64,000 nt of DNA, from contig WARS01000007.1 in the NCBI GenBank assembly GCA_008933995.1, forward strand, positions 1,180,230 through 1,244,229. The letters are read 5' to 3'. Positions 49,107 through 61,828 of the stretch are shown here, piece by piece (positions within the stretch are counted from its first letter, which is position 1; every line of letters starts with the position of its first letter). Source of the stretch: Datnioides undecimradiatus (lineage: Eukaryota; Chordata; Actinopteri; Lobotiformes; Datnioididae). Position numbers and translations under genes: made by a program. The notes beneath the pieces were generated by a model. The model saw only the letters and a program-made list of their open reading frames with translations. It had not been told where the DNA came from and made no database searches.

Positions 49107-49120
49107 CCACTAGAGGGCAG
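49107..49120 (+). promoter_or_regulatory. Strong CTCF-like motif between nefl and pgam2
   Basis: CCACTAGAGGGCAG matches the CTCF core consensus essentially throughout. It lies about 1.9 kb upstream of the nefl ATG and 2.7 kb upstream of pgam2, between a neuronal and a muscle gene. Insulator function is inferred from position and motif. Confidence 0.45.
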
Positions 49121-49385
49121 ACAAACATAAAAACAAGCAACCAAACCACCTCTATACACCATACATAATAGTACCTGCTTCAACATTTACCGATTAATTC
49201 ACTGATTTACCAGGGACAGCGCACAACAATGAACAGTTCAGTGGTTTCCTCATCAATTTAAATATGCCAAACAAAGCTAATAAGCTAATAAACGTTATTA
49301 AGACCAAGTAGTGACTGAATGTCATCCGTTCAGTATAATTCAATGCAATTAAAACCTAAATAGATCACAAAAGTTATGATGAGAG

Positions 49386-49725
49386 AATATTCAATTCAAT
49401 TCAATTCAATTTTATTTATATAGCGCCAATTCACAACCAAAGTCATCTCAGGGCGCTTTACAAACAGAGCGGGTCTAGACCACACTCATTACTATTAATT
49501 ACACCCAACAGTTCCACCATGAGCAAGCACTTGGCAACAGTGGCAAGGAGGAACTTCCTTTTAACAGGCAGAAACCTTGGGCAGATCCTGGATCAGGGTG
49601 GACGGCCATCTGCCTTGACCGGTTGGGGGGAAAGAGAGAGAGAGAGATAAGTACAATATAAAATGATGACAGCAAATGACAGCAAATGGCAGCAGAGGAC
49701 ACGGGGCAGGTCGGTGGAGCCACAG
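49386..49725. mobile_element. Common teleost interspersed repeat (TTTATTTATATAGCGCC family)
   Basis: A TTCAA pentamer run leads into ttttatttatatagcgccaa, then ...agtcatctcagggcgcttta, then gtggcaaggaggaacttcct, then ...cagaaaccttgggcagatcc and cggttggggggaaagagaga. I recognise this order from a very abundant fish repeat. No ORF is retained. Confidence 0.7.
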
Positions 49726-51737
49726 ATCAGATGGTCAGCTCTGGAGCCACAATATCTGAGATGAGTAGTATGATTACTGATTACTGCAAGTTTGGTTTGC
49801 TTCAAGCTGTACTTCAGCTTTCTGTTTAAAGGGTACTAATGCTACTAATATGTTCCAGTAGTGGGGGGCCCTGTGTCGTTGGCGCCATCCTTCTGCATTA
49901 CAAACTTATTAAGTGCTGGAGGTGACGTGACTATGACACCAGGCGTAGAACTCAGACAGAGCAGAAAGAAATTCCATTCCTCCTCATGTCATTGTCAGAT
50001 TTCGGTCAAAGAACATGACATTTAGCCAGACATCAGACAACAGACAGCACAAACATACACTGCATGTTACATCACACATTCTGAGTTAGCAGCTGCACTG
50101 CAGTCAGTTCAATTCAGCACTTCGCCTACACAAGTATACAATGCTGGATACAATGCAGAAGAGGTTTGACAGAGTGAGCTCATATTAAGAATGATCTCAG
50201 GACACCTGATGAATACATTCTATTATTGACTCCTCTGTTCCTCTGGTCTGCACTAAGAACACTAATGGCCAAATGCCAGCTGTTTGGTCCTTGGTAGGTA
50301 ACACACAGCTCATTTAACAGCTTGTTTCTGATGGAAAACAAACGCCCTGAAATGCTTGGTAGAGCCTCAGAGCTACACGGGTATTACTTCTGACACCAAA
50401 CCCTGTGTTTTCATGTTCATTTCATTAATGTCTCTTCACCATAGAACCAGAGTGACCCAGACACAAAAATGCACATCTATTGTTTTTTTTCCCTCTGCTG
50501 CATCATCCTTGTTAGTTCCCACTTTGTGCAATATAATATCCTAATCCCTTTTCCGCGGTCGCATGATGCAGTTTGGCGATCCGCCTGGAATTGCATTAAT
50601 GTAATATTTTTGGACTATTGTATTTCTCTCTTTTTTTTCTATATATGGATGGTAATTTGATTGGAGGAGGCAGGAGACACTGACTCTGTCTGACAGCTCA
50701 GCTTCGGCTCCGTGGCTTGGTTTCCGAGCTTCATCAGCACTTTTATCTCTAACCTGAAAGTTGCACCGCGTCCCTGCTTCCCAACAATACATTTCATGAG
50801 GGATCCTGCGGAACATTCGTCTCAGTGGTGTATAATATCTCCAGCAGGGTGGGACCCAGGGCGTTTCTCGACTGCTTTGGGGTCAGTGATAGTCTTGTAC
50901 GACAGATACAGCTGCTATTAACGTGGTATAGACACCCAGCTTTCTCTGTCTTAGTTCATACAGTGTGACGTGTTTTATGGGGCATGTAAGAAATACACTT
51001 ATGTAAATGATACTAGAGCAACTCCTAGAGGTGATGCACAGAAATGACACTTTTTCCAATACTCTGCCTTAAGGATTTTTTAATACTTAACAAGAAACAT
51101 TATGATTTGCTCAGATATGATGACTTTAAAGTTTTTGTGTTGAGTGACATGTTTTGTACACTAACCTAGATATGTAACCCAATGTAGCCTCATTTCTATT
51201 AGTTATTACGCACAGCTGTAGTAGTAGTAGTAGCAGAAGGAGCTGCAGCTGTGGTAGTCATTTGGTTGCATTATGTGGGTTGCTGGTATGAGCAGCTATG
51301 CACAGTGAGAGAAAGCAATGTTAATTCAGCTGTGTTTTGGCAACATGTTGGATGGATGGATGATCCCCCACAGTGTTAAAGCTGAGAGGGCCTGCGTGAG
51401 CCTCATTTCCATTGTTATACACACAACAAATGTCTGGATATTTAGCAAACACATGAGCTCCTCACAGTGTAATGAGCCGTTCATCTCAGAGTGAGGCGCC
51501 TCTCTGCAGCCAACTCTGATCTTTACACTTTTGTTCCACAGATCTCAGTTTAAAAGTCATGTTGCTATTTTGGCTTAATATCTGACCTTTGGCCTTCCCA
51601 GCCACCAGATGTCCCTCCGGCCCAGCAGACGTCTGGCTCTATTGGCTGGGCTTGTATGTCCATCAGAGCATGGATGCCTCTCACGGGTGGAAAGTAAAGG
51701 AGGCCTGTCCGCTATGCACGCTCACTATCTAGGCTGC

Positions 51738-51746
51738 TATAAAAAG
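51738..51746 (+). promoter_or_regulatory. TATA box of pgam2
   Basis: TATAAAAAG lies 120 bp before the pgam2 ATG, predicting a 5'UTR of about 90 nt. Confidence 0.75.
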
Positions 51747-51857
51747 AGTGTGGTGTCTCTGCTTAAGGGCTCACTGTTGGTCGGCCAGTGTGTGCGCACA
51801 ACTTAGAAGGGCTGAGCCTGTGTTTGGTTTAAGGTAAACTGCAGACACACTGCAAGC

Positions 51858-53357
51858 ATGGCTGCTGTCCATCGTTTGGTCATTGTCCGCCACGGCGAGA
51901 GCGCCTGGAACCAAGAGAACCGCTTCTGTGGCTGGTTCGATGCCGACCTCAGTGAGAAGGGTGTGGAGGAGGCCAAGCGTGGAGCCCAGGCTATCAAGGA
52001 GGCAGGCCTCAAGTTTGACGTGTGCTACACCTCCGTGCTGAAGCGTGCCGTCAAGACCCTGTGGACCATTATGGAGGGCACAGACCAGATGTGGCTGCCT
52101 GTGATTCGTACCTGGCGTCTGAACGAGCGTCACTACGGAGGCCTCACCGGCCTCAACAAGGCCGAGACGGCTGAGAAGCACGGCGAGGAGCAGGTGAAGA
52201 TCTGGCGCCGCTCCTTTGACATCCCACCTCCACCCATGGACAAGGACCACCCTTACTACAAAGTCATCAGTGAGGTGAGACAAGTGGTGTGAATTCATGA
52301 AAAATGTCCCAGTGACTGCTCGACAGTCCTGTCATTCAGTTATGTAACCTCTGCTACTGCTACTTCCAGTCCCGGCGCTACAAGGGTCTGAAGTCCGGTG
52401 AGCTCCCCACATGTGAGTCACTGAAGGACACCATCGCCCGCGCTCTGCCTTTCTGGAATGACGTCATCGCCCCTGAAATCAAGGCGGGAAAAAACGTTAT
52501 CATCGCCGCCCACGGCAACAGCCTCCGTGGCATCGTCAAGCACTTAGAGGGTGAGCATTCCAGTTGGTGGGTGGATCAAAATGATAAAAAATAAGAACAA
52601 AAAGCAGCTGTTCGGGAAAGTTCTGCATAAAATGTTAAATGATGCAAAGTGTTTTAGTTTAAAAATGCCTTTCATTGCATTTGTAGACATGGCAGAGGCC
52701 TAAATAGACACAGTCAGAGACTTTATACACACACACACACACACAGTTGTGGATTACAGTGCATAAAAATAGCACACAGGGACTCTCACACTGGAGGCTC
52801 AGGGACAGGGGAGAGGGCTGAGCTTGGTTCCCATTACAGTCACGACCTTTATGTAGAAAGGTTGTACTTTTTCAAGGATGGCCAGACACGGATAAGAGAG
52901 CTATACAGCCAGTGAGACTCAAGGGCAATAGCAAATGTCAGATAGGAAGGGTAGGTGTTGGGGTAAAGGATGTGAGAAAGGAGTAGATCAGGTTTCTTAG
53001 ACTTCCAGATTGCAGACAACAAAATAACTTACAATGCAATCAGATCTGAAGAGATCCTGCCCAGCTGACTGCTTTTATTATGTAAGACCATTGTCCTTCC
53101 TGTCTGCCTTGCTGGGCCGCAGACAGACAGAGCTTTATTAGATCAATTACATCTCCTCTGTCCTGTCTGCTGATGTGTCTTTTCTAGGTATGTCCGATGC
53201 AGCCATCATGGAGCTGAACCTACCCACAGGAATCCCAATCGTTTATGAGTTGGACGCAGACCTGAAGCCCGTCAAGCCCATGTCTTTCCTCGGTGACGAG
53301 GAAACTGTAAAGAAGGCCATGGAGGCCGTGGCCGCCCAGGGCAAAGCCAAGAAGTAA
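51858..53357 (+). CDS. pgam2: Phosphoglycerate mutase 2, muscle type (cofactor-dependent)
   Basis: Coding exons are 51858-52274, 52370-52550 and 53188-53357, with GT-AG introns of 95 and 637 bp; spliced length 768 nt, 255 aa. The enzyme interconverts 3- and 2-phosphoglycerate in glycolysis in the cytosol, using 2,3-bisphosphoglycerate. The signature RHGESAWN places the phospho-accepting histidine at residue 12. Arg63 in SVLKRAV, Glu90 in RLNERHYGG and His187 in AHGNSLRG complete the active site. The C-terminus carries the family's basic tail (AAQGKAKK). Three coding exons and sequence style fit the PGAM2 branch rather than PGAM1; this paralogue call is from recollection of the fish proteins. 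A TATA box and a single clear poly(A) signal flank it. The gene is convergent with the syntaxin-like gene and shows no damage. Confidence 0.96.
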
Positions 53358-53668
53358 AGCCTGACTCTGGGGGCTCCCTGAGGAGGCAGAATAAGAGACA
53401 GTTCCCCTTCATTTGTCCTTCAACTTTTCTTCCAACCCACTTGTCCGCCCTTGTAGTGCATTCCAACTGGGGAAACGTTAAATGGTTCTTTTGGAAACGG
53501 GCCACTTACAGCACATTAGCCCTGTTTGTCTCAAAGGCAGACGGAGGGATGACCTGTCAATCACAGCAGACAGCCCGGAACCACAGTTTATGCAGCCACA
53601 CATCACTCAGCCCTTTTAAATTGTGGTCGAGCCCTGTATGTTGAGGGCCTCTCCACCCTGGCACAACC

Positions 53669-53674
53669 AATAAA
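53669..53674 (+). terminator. Polyadenylation signal of pgam2
   Basis: AATAAA 312 bp after the stop codon, in a CCAATAAAGAAACC context. Confidence 0.75.
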
Positions 53675-53689
53675 GAAACCATGTTTTTA

Positions 53690-54660
53690 TGTAGACATGC
53701 GTCTGTTCTCTCATCTTCTCGCATCTTGTTCAGCCCTTCTTCCTTTCTTCTAATCACAGTCATCCTTATCTGTTACTCCTGGTCTTATTCCCGTTTGGAA
53801 ATCGGTGCTTTCAGCAGAGTGCAAAGGCGCTGTGAAGTCTAATCTAGGAGGCAAAGAGAAAGAGAGAGAGTCTGAGAGAAGTCAGTGGGTTCATCCTGGC
53901 AACAGTCCCATGATGCAGGAAAGAGCTGAGTTTCTGCCCATCATCCTCTCCAGTCAGATCTCAGTGAGGAGCACACAGAGGAAGACTCATTTTGAGCCCT
54001 TACCTATCAGATGGTGTCTTGCTCTTGCTAAGAGACGAGTGTCAATTTAAAGGAAAAGCATGTATGTTAGAGACGGATTATAACATAAACTATTAGGAGT
54101 GCACTCTTTCAGGACCTCCATCCACAGGACACAAGGGACCACTGAATGAGATGAAATCAGCAGCTAATGGTGGCATAAAACATGTTAGGCTGGCAGGTTC
54201 AGTGGTGGCTTGTGAGATAAGCTGCAGACAGAGAGATGGACGCACGCACACAAGCAAATACATCTTCCTCTCCAGAGAGGTGCTTCATCATGTCAGGTGG
54301 AGATACTGAAGCACCAGTTACACGTTATGTACAGTAACACATAGTTTTGTTAGTAGTAGTATTACACAACACGACATGACGTACTGCTTTAGTAAAACAG
54401 ATAGTATCAGACAAGACAAAAGCAGAGTTTAGCAGGACTGCAGAGAGGAAGGACGGTAGATGAGCCAGGTTCAGAGATATTACCAATGATGTCATGCCAT
54501 CTGCTGGTCGCTAACGGTAACACTGGCTGATTGTGAGTCAGTGAAATAATGAGCAAACTAAACCAAATGCAGCTTTGCATCCACAAATGTAAAATTGAGT
54601 GATTTTGCCATGTGTAAATCTTAAAGCTGCAGGATTGAAACTCTGTAAACATAATCAACA
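53690..54660. other. Interval between convergent pgam2 and the syntaxin-like gene
   Basis: No gene and no recognisable repeat. It was searched by eye on the minus strand for a transmembrane-encoding last exon of the syntaxin gene; none was found. Confidence 0.45.
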
Positions 54661-54667
54661 AACAAGT

Positions 54668-54673
54668 TTTATT
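54668..54673 (-). terminator. Polyadenylation signal of the syntaxin-like gene
   Basis: AATAAA on the minus strand 245 bp beyond the stop codon at 54918. Confidence 0.5.
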
Positions 54674-54917
54674 AAGCGTTTTTCAGTTGTTTGAAGCATT
54701 TCTCATTTTGACAACTCAATTCAAGTCTTATCCACAGCGTCCCATCACCTGCAGTTCGTAGTCGTTCAATTCAAATTCACTATGCGAGTTAAAAATAACA
54801 GCTTCCTCCTCATCCTTTAGAAAACAGGCAGACAGGAGCTGTACCATAAATCAGATGAAAAGTCTTCCTCTGGGCTCGGGCTTTGATGCTGATCAGGATG
54901 TCTGGTCCAGTCAGTGT

Positions 54918-57900
54918 TCAAACAGGTTCATGGTTTAAGTCTGCAGTGTTTTGATCAGCGGCAGATTTAGCAGTGGTTTTCCTCTTGAAGGGCTTGAAGA
55001 AGCTCGGCAGAGACGCTATCTTGTAGGGATTCTTCTTGTACGTCACTGCTTTATAGGTTTCTGCCTTGGACATGTCTACATACTCTGCAGCACTCATCAC
55101 ATTCTTCTCTATGTTATTGATCAACTCCCCCTGATAGAAGAGACACAGAATCAACACCAGTCAGGCTTTGAGCCTCATAACATCAGGATATTCCTTCATG
55201 TCTGCCAGTTTTTATCCAAATGGGGCAGCCACCCTACCTGCATCTCTAACAACATGGCAGTGTCAATAAATATCTCATGCAGCTCTTTGATGCTGGACTC
55301 GAGGGAGATGATGTCCTGGTGGCGAGATTCAATCTCACTCAGAGCCTGACTTGTAATCCGGCTGTCGCTGTTGATCTGTGAAAAGTGCACCAGTTGTTTA
55401 CATAAACATCGTCACATGATAAAATGCATGTCTGGGTGGTCAAAAGCAAGCGCTACAGTAGGTATCATCAGCTAATGCACGGCCATTTGTGTGGCCCTGA
55501 ACTGAAGGATATTCTACTAACATCAGATATGAAGATGGCAAGATGGTCTTGGTGCAGCATCTCCTCCAGCTGTTCATCTGTAGTCACTTTATCCACTGAA
55601 ATACAACAAAACCAATGAGTTTAAAGGATTGTTTAGAAGTACACAAGCTTAAATCACAGATCACAACCATAATCTCATAAAAAATAACTGACGCTGTCAC
55701 TGACTGGTGTCAGCATGGTCAGCACTTCTTTGGGTTGTGTATCTATAAATAAGCTAACAGGAAGTGTGTGCTGCGCAGACACAAAATTACATGTAGTTCT
55801 GGATGTTCGCCACAAGGTGGCGTAATTACACCACTACTCCTCCCCCACTGCTACTGTACGCCACTTTCCCAACCCCAAACTCAGATTTAAACCATAACTT
55901 GCGTGTGCAATCAGAAGGGAGAAATAGTATTTCAAGATACAAAAATCAATAAATTTAATGCAGAGCTTTGTACACTTCAGTAACTTTGAAGTGAAAATAA
56001 TATACCAAACATTACACCATCTTGGCTAGCTGAGGAGCTAATAGCATAAAGCAACAGCAACACATTGTTCTTGCTAATAAAGAGCTAGCAGGAGCTCCTT
56101 CCTCAAAGACAGAAAAGGTGTGATAAGATCCTGCTGAATGACAACGCAGCAGAGAGGGAGGAGGGACAAGTGTTTATGTTTTGGTTCCATTTGTTTTGGG
56201 CAACTCACCGATCTCCAGCTGCCTCTGAATTTGAGCTTTGCATTTCTCTCTGAAGGAGAGCTGCGCCTTATGGTAGCTCCTCATGACTTCAGCAAACCAC
56301 CGCGTCAGGTGGGAGTGCTGGTGAAAGGCAGTCAGCAGAATTGCAAATCAGATTATTAAAATACAAATTGGGGGTGAATTAACTGAAACATCAATCTCAT
56401 AGACGGACCACTCTCCATAGTGACTGTGTCGGGTGTGTAAAGGTCTAGGCCCCTTTGAATTAACTCATTCGGTTTTAAAAAGATCCCCCCAGCCCCAGAG
56501 GATATAATAAACTCAATATTAGTTATTACAGGAATACAAGTACTGCCAGACCTGGTTCTTCTGAATGCGCTGGCTTACAGAAGCACTGTTGCTGTTCTCA
56601 TCTACAGGATACTCCCCCTGCATTGCTGGAAGAACACAGAAGGCAAAGTCTAACATGAAAACAAGCACAGGTCCACTTTAGAGCTAGACTACTCAAAACA
56701 ACATGTCGGTTAAATTCCAGATTTCTGTTAATTCTTTAGCTTCCTGTAATCAGGATGCTTAATTTAGTTACTCTGAGACAGAGCGTTTAGAGATGAGTTC
56801 AGTTGTCTCTCTTTTCTAGTCATTTGCAAGTCAAATCCTGCAGTATGAACTACGCTGTCCCAGACTTTAAAGGAAGTGTGACGTGCTACACAGTTCCTCA
56901 TCATCATCTCAAACAATGACGGTCCACAGCCACATACTGATAGTAACGGACACACTGCACATTTAAAAGCTGTATGAAAAACTGTCGTCTGCACAGCTGT
57001 GTTCCTCCCTAACTGCAGCAAGAGACCAACATCTACTACGCAAAACCACAAAACAAAACAACTCCTCCACTCACATTTTAACTTGGCTCGGACAAAATTG
57101 GCGTTCCTCTTGGTCTCACTGTTCAGCATCTCCAGCTCGTCTTTGTTTCCTAGGAACAACACAACATTTTGGCTTCACAGAGGGAATAATATCAGCATTC
57201 AGTCTGTCATTGCTATGTATTATAGTTTTTACATGGATTGAGAGATCCCTGCGCAGTCAGGCTGTGGCTGTCAACAATTTCTAATAACACATGTGATTCC
57301 AGAGCATGTGCAACCACATATTTGCTTTAACATTGTCAGTATCACTGTACAGGTACACATATTCTGTAGCTACACATATGCACTGACGGCCGTGTTTAAA
57401 CTCCAGTTCAGCCCTAAAACTGACTGCATGTGAGTGGTGCACCTGTTAATTTTCTTCTTTGTGTCACCCCCCATAAAACACCTGTAAACCTCTGCAAACA
57501 GGGACAGGTGTGTTTGTGAAAGGGTGTGTTACTGTTTGTCTTCTCACTGTTGTGTGCCCTGAACAAGACAGATCTCTGAGAGCATCAGTGCAACAATAAG
57601 AACATCAAGAGTGAATTTTCTCATAATAATAAATATTACATACGCTATGTACATATACAGATATTTGTACTGACTCTTGTCTTGGTTTGGAGAGGAAAGG
57701 ATGGCCACATGTTTCTTCTCCACCTCTTTTGCTTGACAGGAGATTCTCTCAATGAGGCCTCTCACCTCCCCCACCTAAACACACACACACACACACACGA
57801 AGACAACTTTTAGGCTCCTGGGTGTATGACAAGACAAAAACAGACAGAAGGTGTATGAAGATTACCGTTTTGAAAAAGTCCTCCATGTTGACTGCGCCCT

Positions 57901-58158
57901 TGGGTGTATCTGTCCCATCACCGTGCTGCTGCTGATGATGAAAAGGAGGAAATATATGAGGCTGCCTGAAGATGACCACCAGTTGCTTAACACAGAATAT
58001 CTTTATAGGCGTTGTTAGCACCTTTTACACTTATGTGAACTATCCAAAAAAAAAAAAATCCGCTTTGACAAGCTGCTGCCATAATAACACGAGCACGAGC
58101 GACGTTTAGTCTCTTAACTCCCGCCAAACTGTCGCTGAGAAATACTTACAGCCGCCAT
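54918..58158 (-). CDS. Syntaxin-family Qa-SNARE without a membrane anchor
   Basis: Nine minus-strand coding exons: 58158-58150, 57931-57866, 57774-57675, 57149-57075, 56625-56552, 56317-56209, 55595-55522, 55375-55238 and 55130-54918; spliced length 858 nt, 285 aa. The 100-75-74-109-74-138 pattern is that of syntaxin 1/2/3 genes. The N-terminal part ([18 protein letters not shown]..., [13 protein letters not shown]) and middle ([11 protein letters not shown]..., [10 protein letters not shown]) form the Habc region. [21 protein letters not shown] starts the SNARE helix, with the zero-layer glutamine at residue 215 ([11 protein letters not shown]). The closest relatives by eye are syntaxins 1-3. 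After AVTYKK the last exon continues into a basic, proline-containing, cysteine-free tail of about 40 residues. There is no hydrophobic anchor and no palmitoylatable cysteine cluster as in STX11/19. The canonical MKDR N-peptide is also absent. Exon 1 (three codons) is the least certain part. Confidence 0.85.
55810..55823 (+). promoter_or_regulatory. CTCF-like motif in an intron of the syntaxin-like gene
   Basis: CCACAAGGTGGCGT retains the CCAC..GG.GGCG core. It lies in the intron between exons 6 and 7, in the same orientation as the motif at 49107, with pgam2 between them. Confidence 0.3.
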
Positions 58159-58159
58159 G

Positions 58160-58560
58160 TTGCCCGTTGTTATAATAACAGCAAAGAGAAGTAAGTCATC
58201 TTCGACACTGCTGCTACTTTCGGTATTAGCCTTAAGACTCCGACTGTCTACCTGCTCTGTGCCCTCCCGTTGACTGAGGTGAACGCACCTGTATCATAAA
58301 GAGCGCGCGCACGCAGGCGCGTTCCCGTCAAGACTGGCAAACAAAGAGGCCGCTGGCCACCTGTGAATTCAAGCCAAAGGCACGCGGAGCGGTCACAATG
58401 GCGGGAACGTGTCTCTATTGAGTGAGATACTGAGCTGCTCTACGTGTAACGGACAGCCGCCTGTGTTGAATATGTTTAAAAGATGAGGTGCACAAAACCG
58501 GAAGAAGTAGCTAACAAAACTGGGACGTCTGCAGCTTTTCACCCAATCCGGTGCCGGCTA
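58160..58560. promoter_or_regulatory. CpG-rich promoter region of the syntaxin-like gene
   Basis: Immediately upstream of the minus-strand ATG at 58158 the sequence becomes CpG-rich, including GAGCGCGCGCACGCAGGCGCG near 58302. No TATA box is obvious, suggesting a housekeeping-type promoter. A short plus-strand ATG near 58398 meets a stop after seven codons. Confidence 0.45.
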
Positions 58561-61500
58561 GGCCCTCACCTGTGAAGCCCGCCCTGTCCCTTCAAAACAA
58601 AAGCATTGACAATCACTCAAACTGATGATAACGTTGTGATCAGAGTAATTCTGCAGTAATCCTTTAACAAAACATCAACAAAATGAATAAATTCATCCGT
58701 ATTTATTAAACTTTACAAAACAATAAATACGTCCAACAAGTAGCTTCTAAAAACGAGTGTGATGCAAAACTAGTCCACTACAATGCATTTAAAACTGTGT
58801 TTAAGTAAGAGTGTGTAGTATTACCAGCAAAATGTAGTTGAAGTATTAAAAATAAAATTATTTATGATCCCTGCCAGTGTTTTACTGTTCCATATGATTT
58901 GTTTGGATTAATATTACTAATGCATTCATGCACGTATTGCCTTGCCTGATTAGCTTATTTGAACTACTTCATACTGTTGGTTAATCTAAGGTGATGCATC
59001 ATATTCTATAAATGTTATGTTTATAGCATTGCTGTGAGAATCCATTGTCTCAAAAGATCAACTTTTCCTGAGCCCTGTTTGCAGCTTTGTGATGGTACAT
59101 TTTTTAAAAATTGTTTGTTTGGATTTAAAAAAAAATAATCAAGTGATGGTTTCCTCAGCCAATAATGGGGCACTTCCTCCTTCAACTCATCACATGGTTT
59201 TCATTGGATGGGAGCGGTATGGAAATTTGTATTTGACAAAGTAACCAGTAGCTTAAGCTGTCAGAAACTAATAAAAAGAACTGTATTTTCCCCTTAAATG
59301 CAGTGGAGTAGAGGCATGGAGGTGGAAGTATTAGTGACAGTACAAGAACCTTTAACTTGTACTAAAGAGGTCAACAGCATTTGAGTATTTACTTAATAAC
59401 ACTCCACCAGTGGCTCTGGCTATGTTAAAATTACACAAAATGCTTTTATCGATTCATCTTTATTATAATGCAGTCTTTTACTATATTTTGGTGATCCTTT
59501 GGTTTTCCATGCTGGCTAACTGTCAAGACTAACTTTTTAAAAGGATCCAGCCATTACTCTTGTTATAAGTAACACCTGGACTTATTCTTTCTGTGACAAG
59601 AAAAGAATTGCAGAGAGGGTCTGGGTAATTTTTCTAACTCTGGGCCCATTCTCAGTTCTTCTCTTGCTCAGTGGGCATTGTTCCTGAAAATAGATATATT
59701 GTACTTCATGAAACTAAATCAGCAACCTCAAAGGGTTGTGTACTTATTCTCTCAAAGGTTTCTTGTCTTCAGGATATTTTCTGACAACCAGCTATTCAAC
59801 ACACTGTATGAAGTTAATCTCTTCATTGTCTTAAAGTCTAAATAATCCCCTCTCCCTTACTTCCTACAGGACAACATGTCCCAGAGCCAAACCGAGCTGC
59901 AGGATCTCTGCGAGCTGCATTTGTATTAGTTATATAACGGCAAGCATCCAAGTCAGTGGTCCTGCTGTTAACTTCAGTGCAGCACAGGTGCAGCATCACA
60001 GCACCATGGGCATCTGCATCTTAAGACAAATGATGTCATTTATGCTTGTTGTGGAAAAATCACATTTTCTTGAAGCGCATGGAAAGACTGACACACCATA
60101 AATAAACATGATGCATAGAGATCAACAGTAGTTTATGAGGTTGACTTGTATTACACATTGGACCAAAGTCTGTACATTGCACTAAAAGCTCACCTGCACT
60201 AAAACGATTAAAACGATCCATTATGCACCTTAAAAATGACAGCAAGCACCTTTGTTGCCTGTATGCTGACTTACTAAAATGACCCTCCGTTCACTTCTGC
60301 ATCATTGTGTCACAGAGCAGGGTGGACACAGCTGTGGAAAATTAATATTGGGCATGGTTGGCCTATATATCATCTGTAATATTACAGCAACAAAAGAGCC
60401 AAAAACCCAACATATCACAATCTGATCACATCAGTTCAGTTTCGAACGTACAGCTGCGATTGTTTCTGTGATCCATTTGCCATGTCGACTGTTCCTGTCT
60501 GCTGAGTCTTCCTCTGTCTTTTCACTAAGGTGGAAATGAGTCTGCGTTCGGAGACACGGGGGGATCACAGCATCTGCATCATTTATCAGACAGAGATTCT
60601 GCGGAGAAACAAATAACAGATCTTTCAGGGACCTACAGCGTGGCCTTTTCACATGAGTGACACACACAGCGAACAGCTCGTCTCCAATCAGATGCGCTGG
60701 TTGTTATAAATAATGCAGCGAGTGCTTGTGGGTACTAAAGAGCTTCTTGGTTTCTCGGTGTGTGATGGATTATCGTCCATCATTTTATCAGCTGAAGGCT
60801 TTGGTTTTTCAAAGAGAAGTTACTTCTGTATCTTATTTTGAGTCCGATGCGATCTGTGTGAGGATGAATTCAAAAGCAAAGCTGTTTTTAACTCAGCGAA
60901 TGACACTTTTAAAGCTCATATCTCAGTACTGTCGTCAAAGGAGATGGATCCTTGCAGTTATCAAGGTGTGGCAGGATGTTTGCCCACTAACAGCTATTAA
61001 ATAATCTTGCTGTCAAACACCTGTTCAAAGCCAGTCCTTCATCTCTTTGTCACCCTCCCTGTAAAAATATTGAACTAAACATCAAGACCGTGTTGTGATT
61101 TCAGAAATATGCAGGAGTCTCATATTTACATGAATAATTCAAATTATTTAATGATACAAGATCAGAGCACAGATATCTGTCTGTTGGACCCTTCAGTACG
61201 GTGAAGACTTGCCCGAATACGAGTACTTTTCACCGTCACGCAGGAATTCAACATGGAAAGCACTCTTTACATCCTTCAGAATACAGTTTTGGACTTGTAT
61301 TATTCATGAAGACCTGTGATCAGACCTCAGACATGTTTCACTTTAGAGGGAGTCAAACCACTCTGGCGTCTTTTGGACTGAATATATTTTTGGTATAAAT
61401 CACATTTGTATTCCATTTTATCATTTTCTCTGATGCATTTCTTTCTCCCTACCACTAGAGGTAGCTTCAACATTACAATCTAAAGGTGCAAAGACACGTT

Positions 61501-61828
61501 TTCTCTTTTCTCTTTGGCCTTAAACTATGACCATTAATACCTGAATCAGCACTGGGACAATTAAGAAAGACTCGGGTCCACATTTATCGAGGATAATCAA
61601 TGTTTACTTGACTGCAAAATTATTATATTTACAACACTGCATATACAATGGCAGCAAATCAGGAGGTGGCTTACTATATGGTACCTGAGTCAGCAAAGGA
61701 GGCCATAGAGGCATTTGAGGCGGCGATGCTGTGAAGCACAATACATATTACCTTTATGATAAAAAGTGTAAACAAAGGGGTCTCATAAGTGGTTTTACAT
61801 GGTTGGCCATACACATTCTCTTACAGTC

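Larger units (their letters stand above)
47340..51730. other. Divergent nefl-pgam2 intergenic region
   Basis: About 4.4 kb separate the two divergently oriented genes. Besides the TG repeat, CTCF-like motif and interspersed repeat listed separately, it holds a G-rich stretch (47793-47812), a T-tract (48807-48821) and a short TAG run (51221-51236). No coding exon is supported. Confidence 0.45.

Noticed and set aside
51771-52298. 175-codon minus-strand frame
   Set aside because: Antisense of pgam2 exon 1; all catalytic motifs are on the plus strand.
53690-54917. Missing transmembrane exon of the syntaxin-like gene
   Set aside because: No minus-strand segment with an acceptor followed by a hydrophobic run was seen in this interval, and the last exon has no internal donor after AVTYKK.
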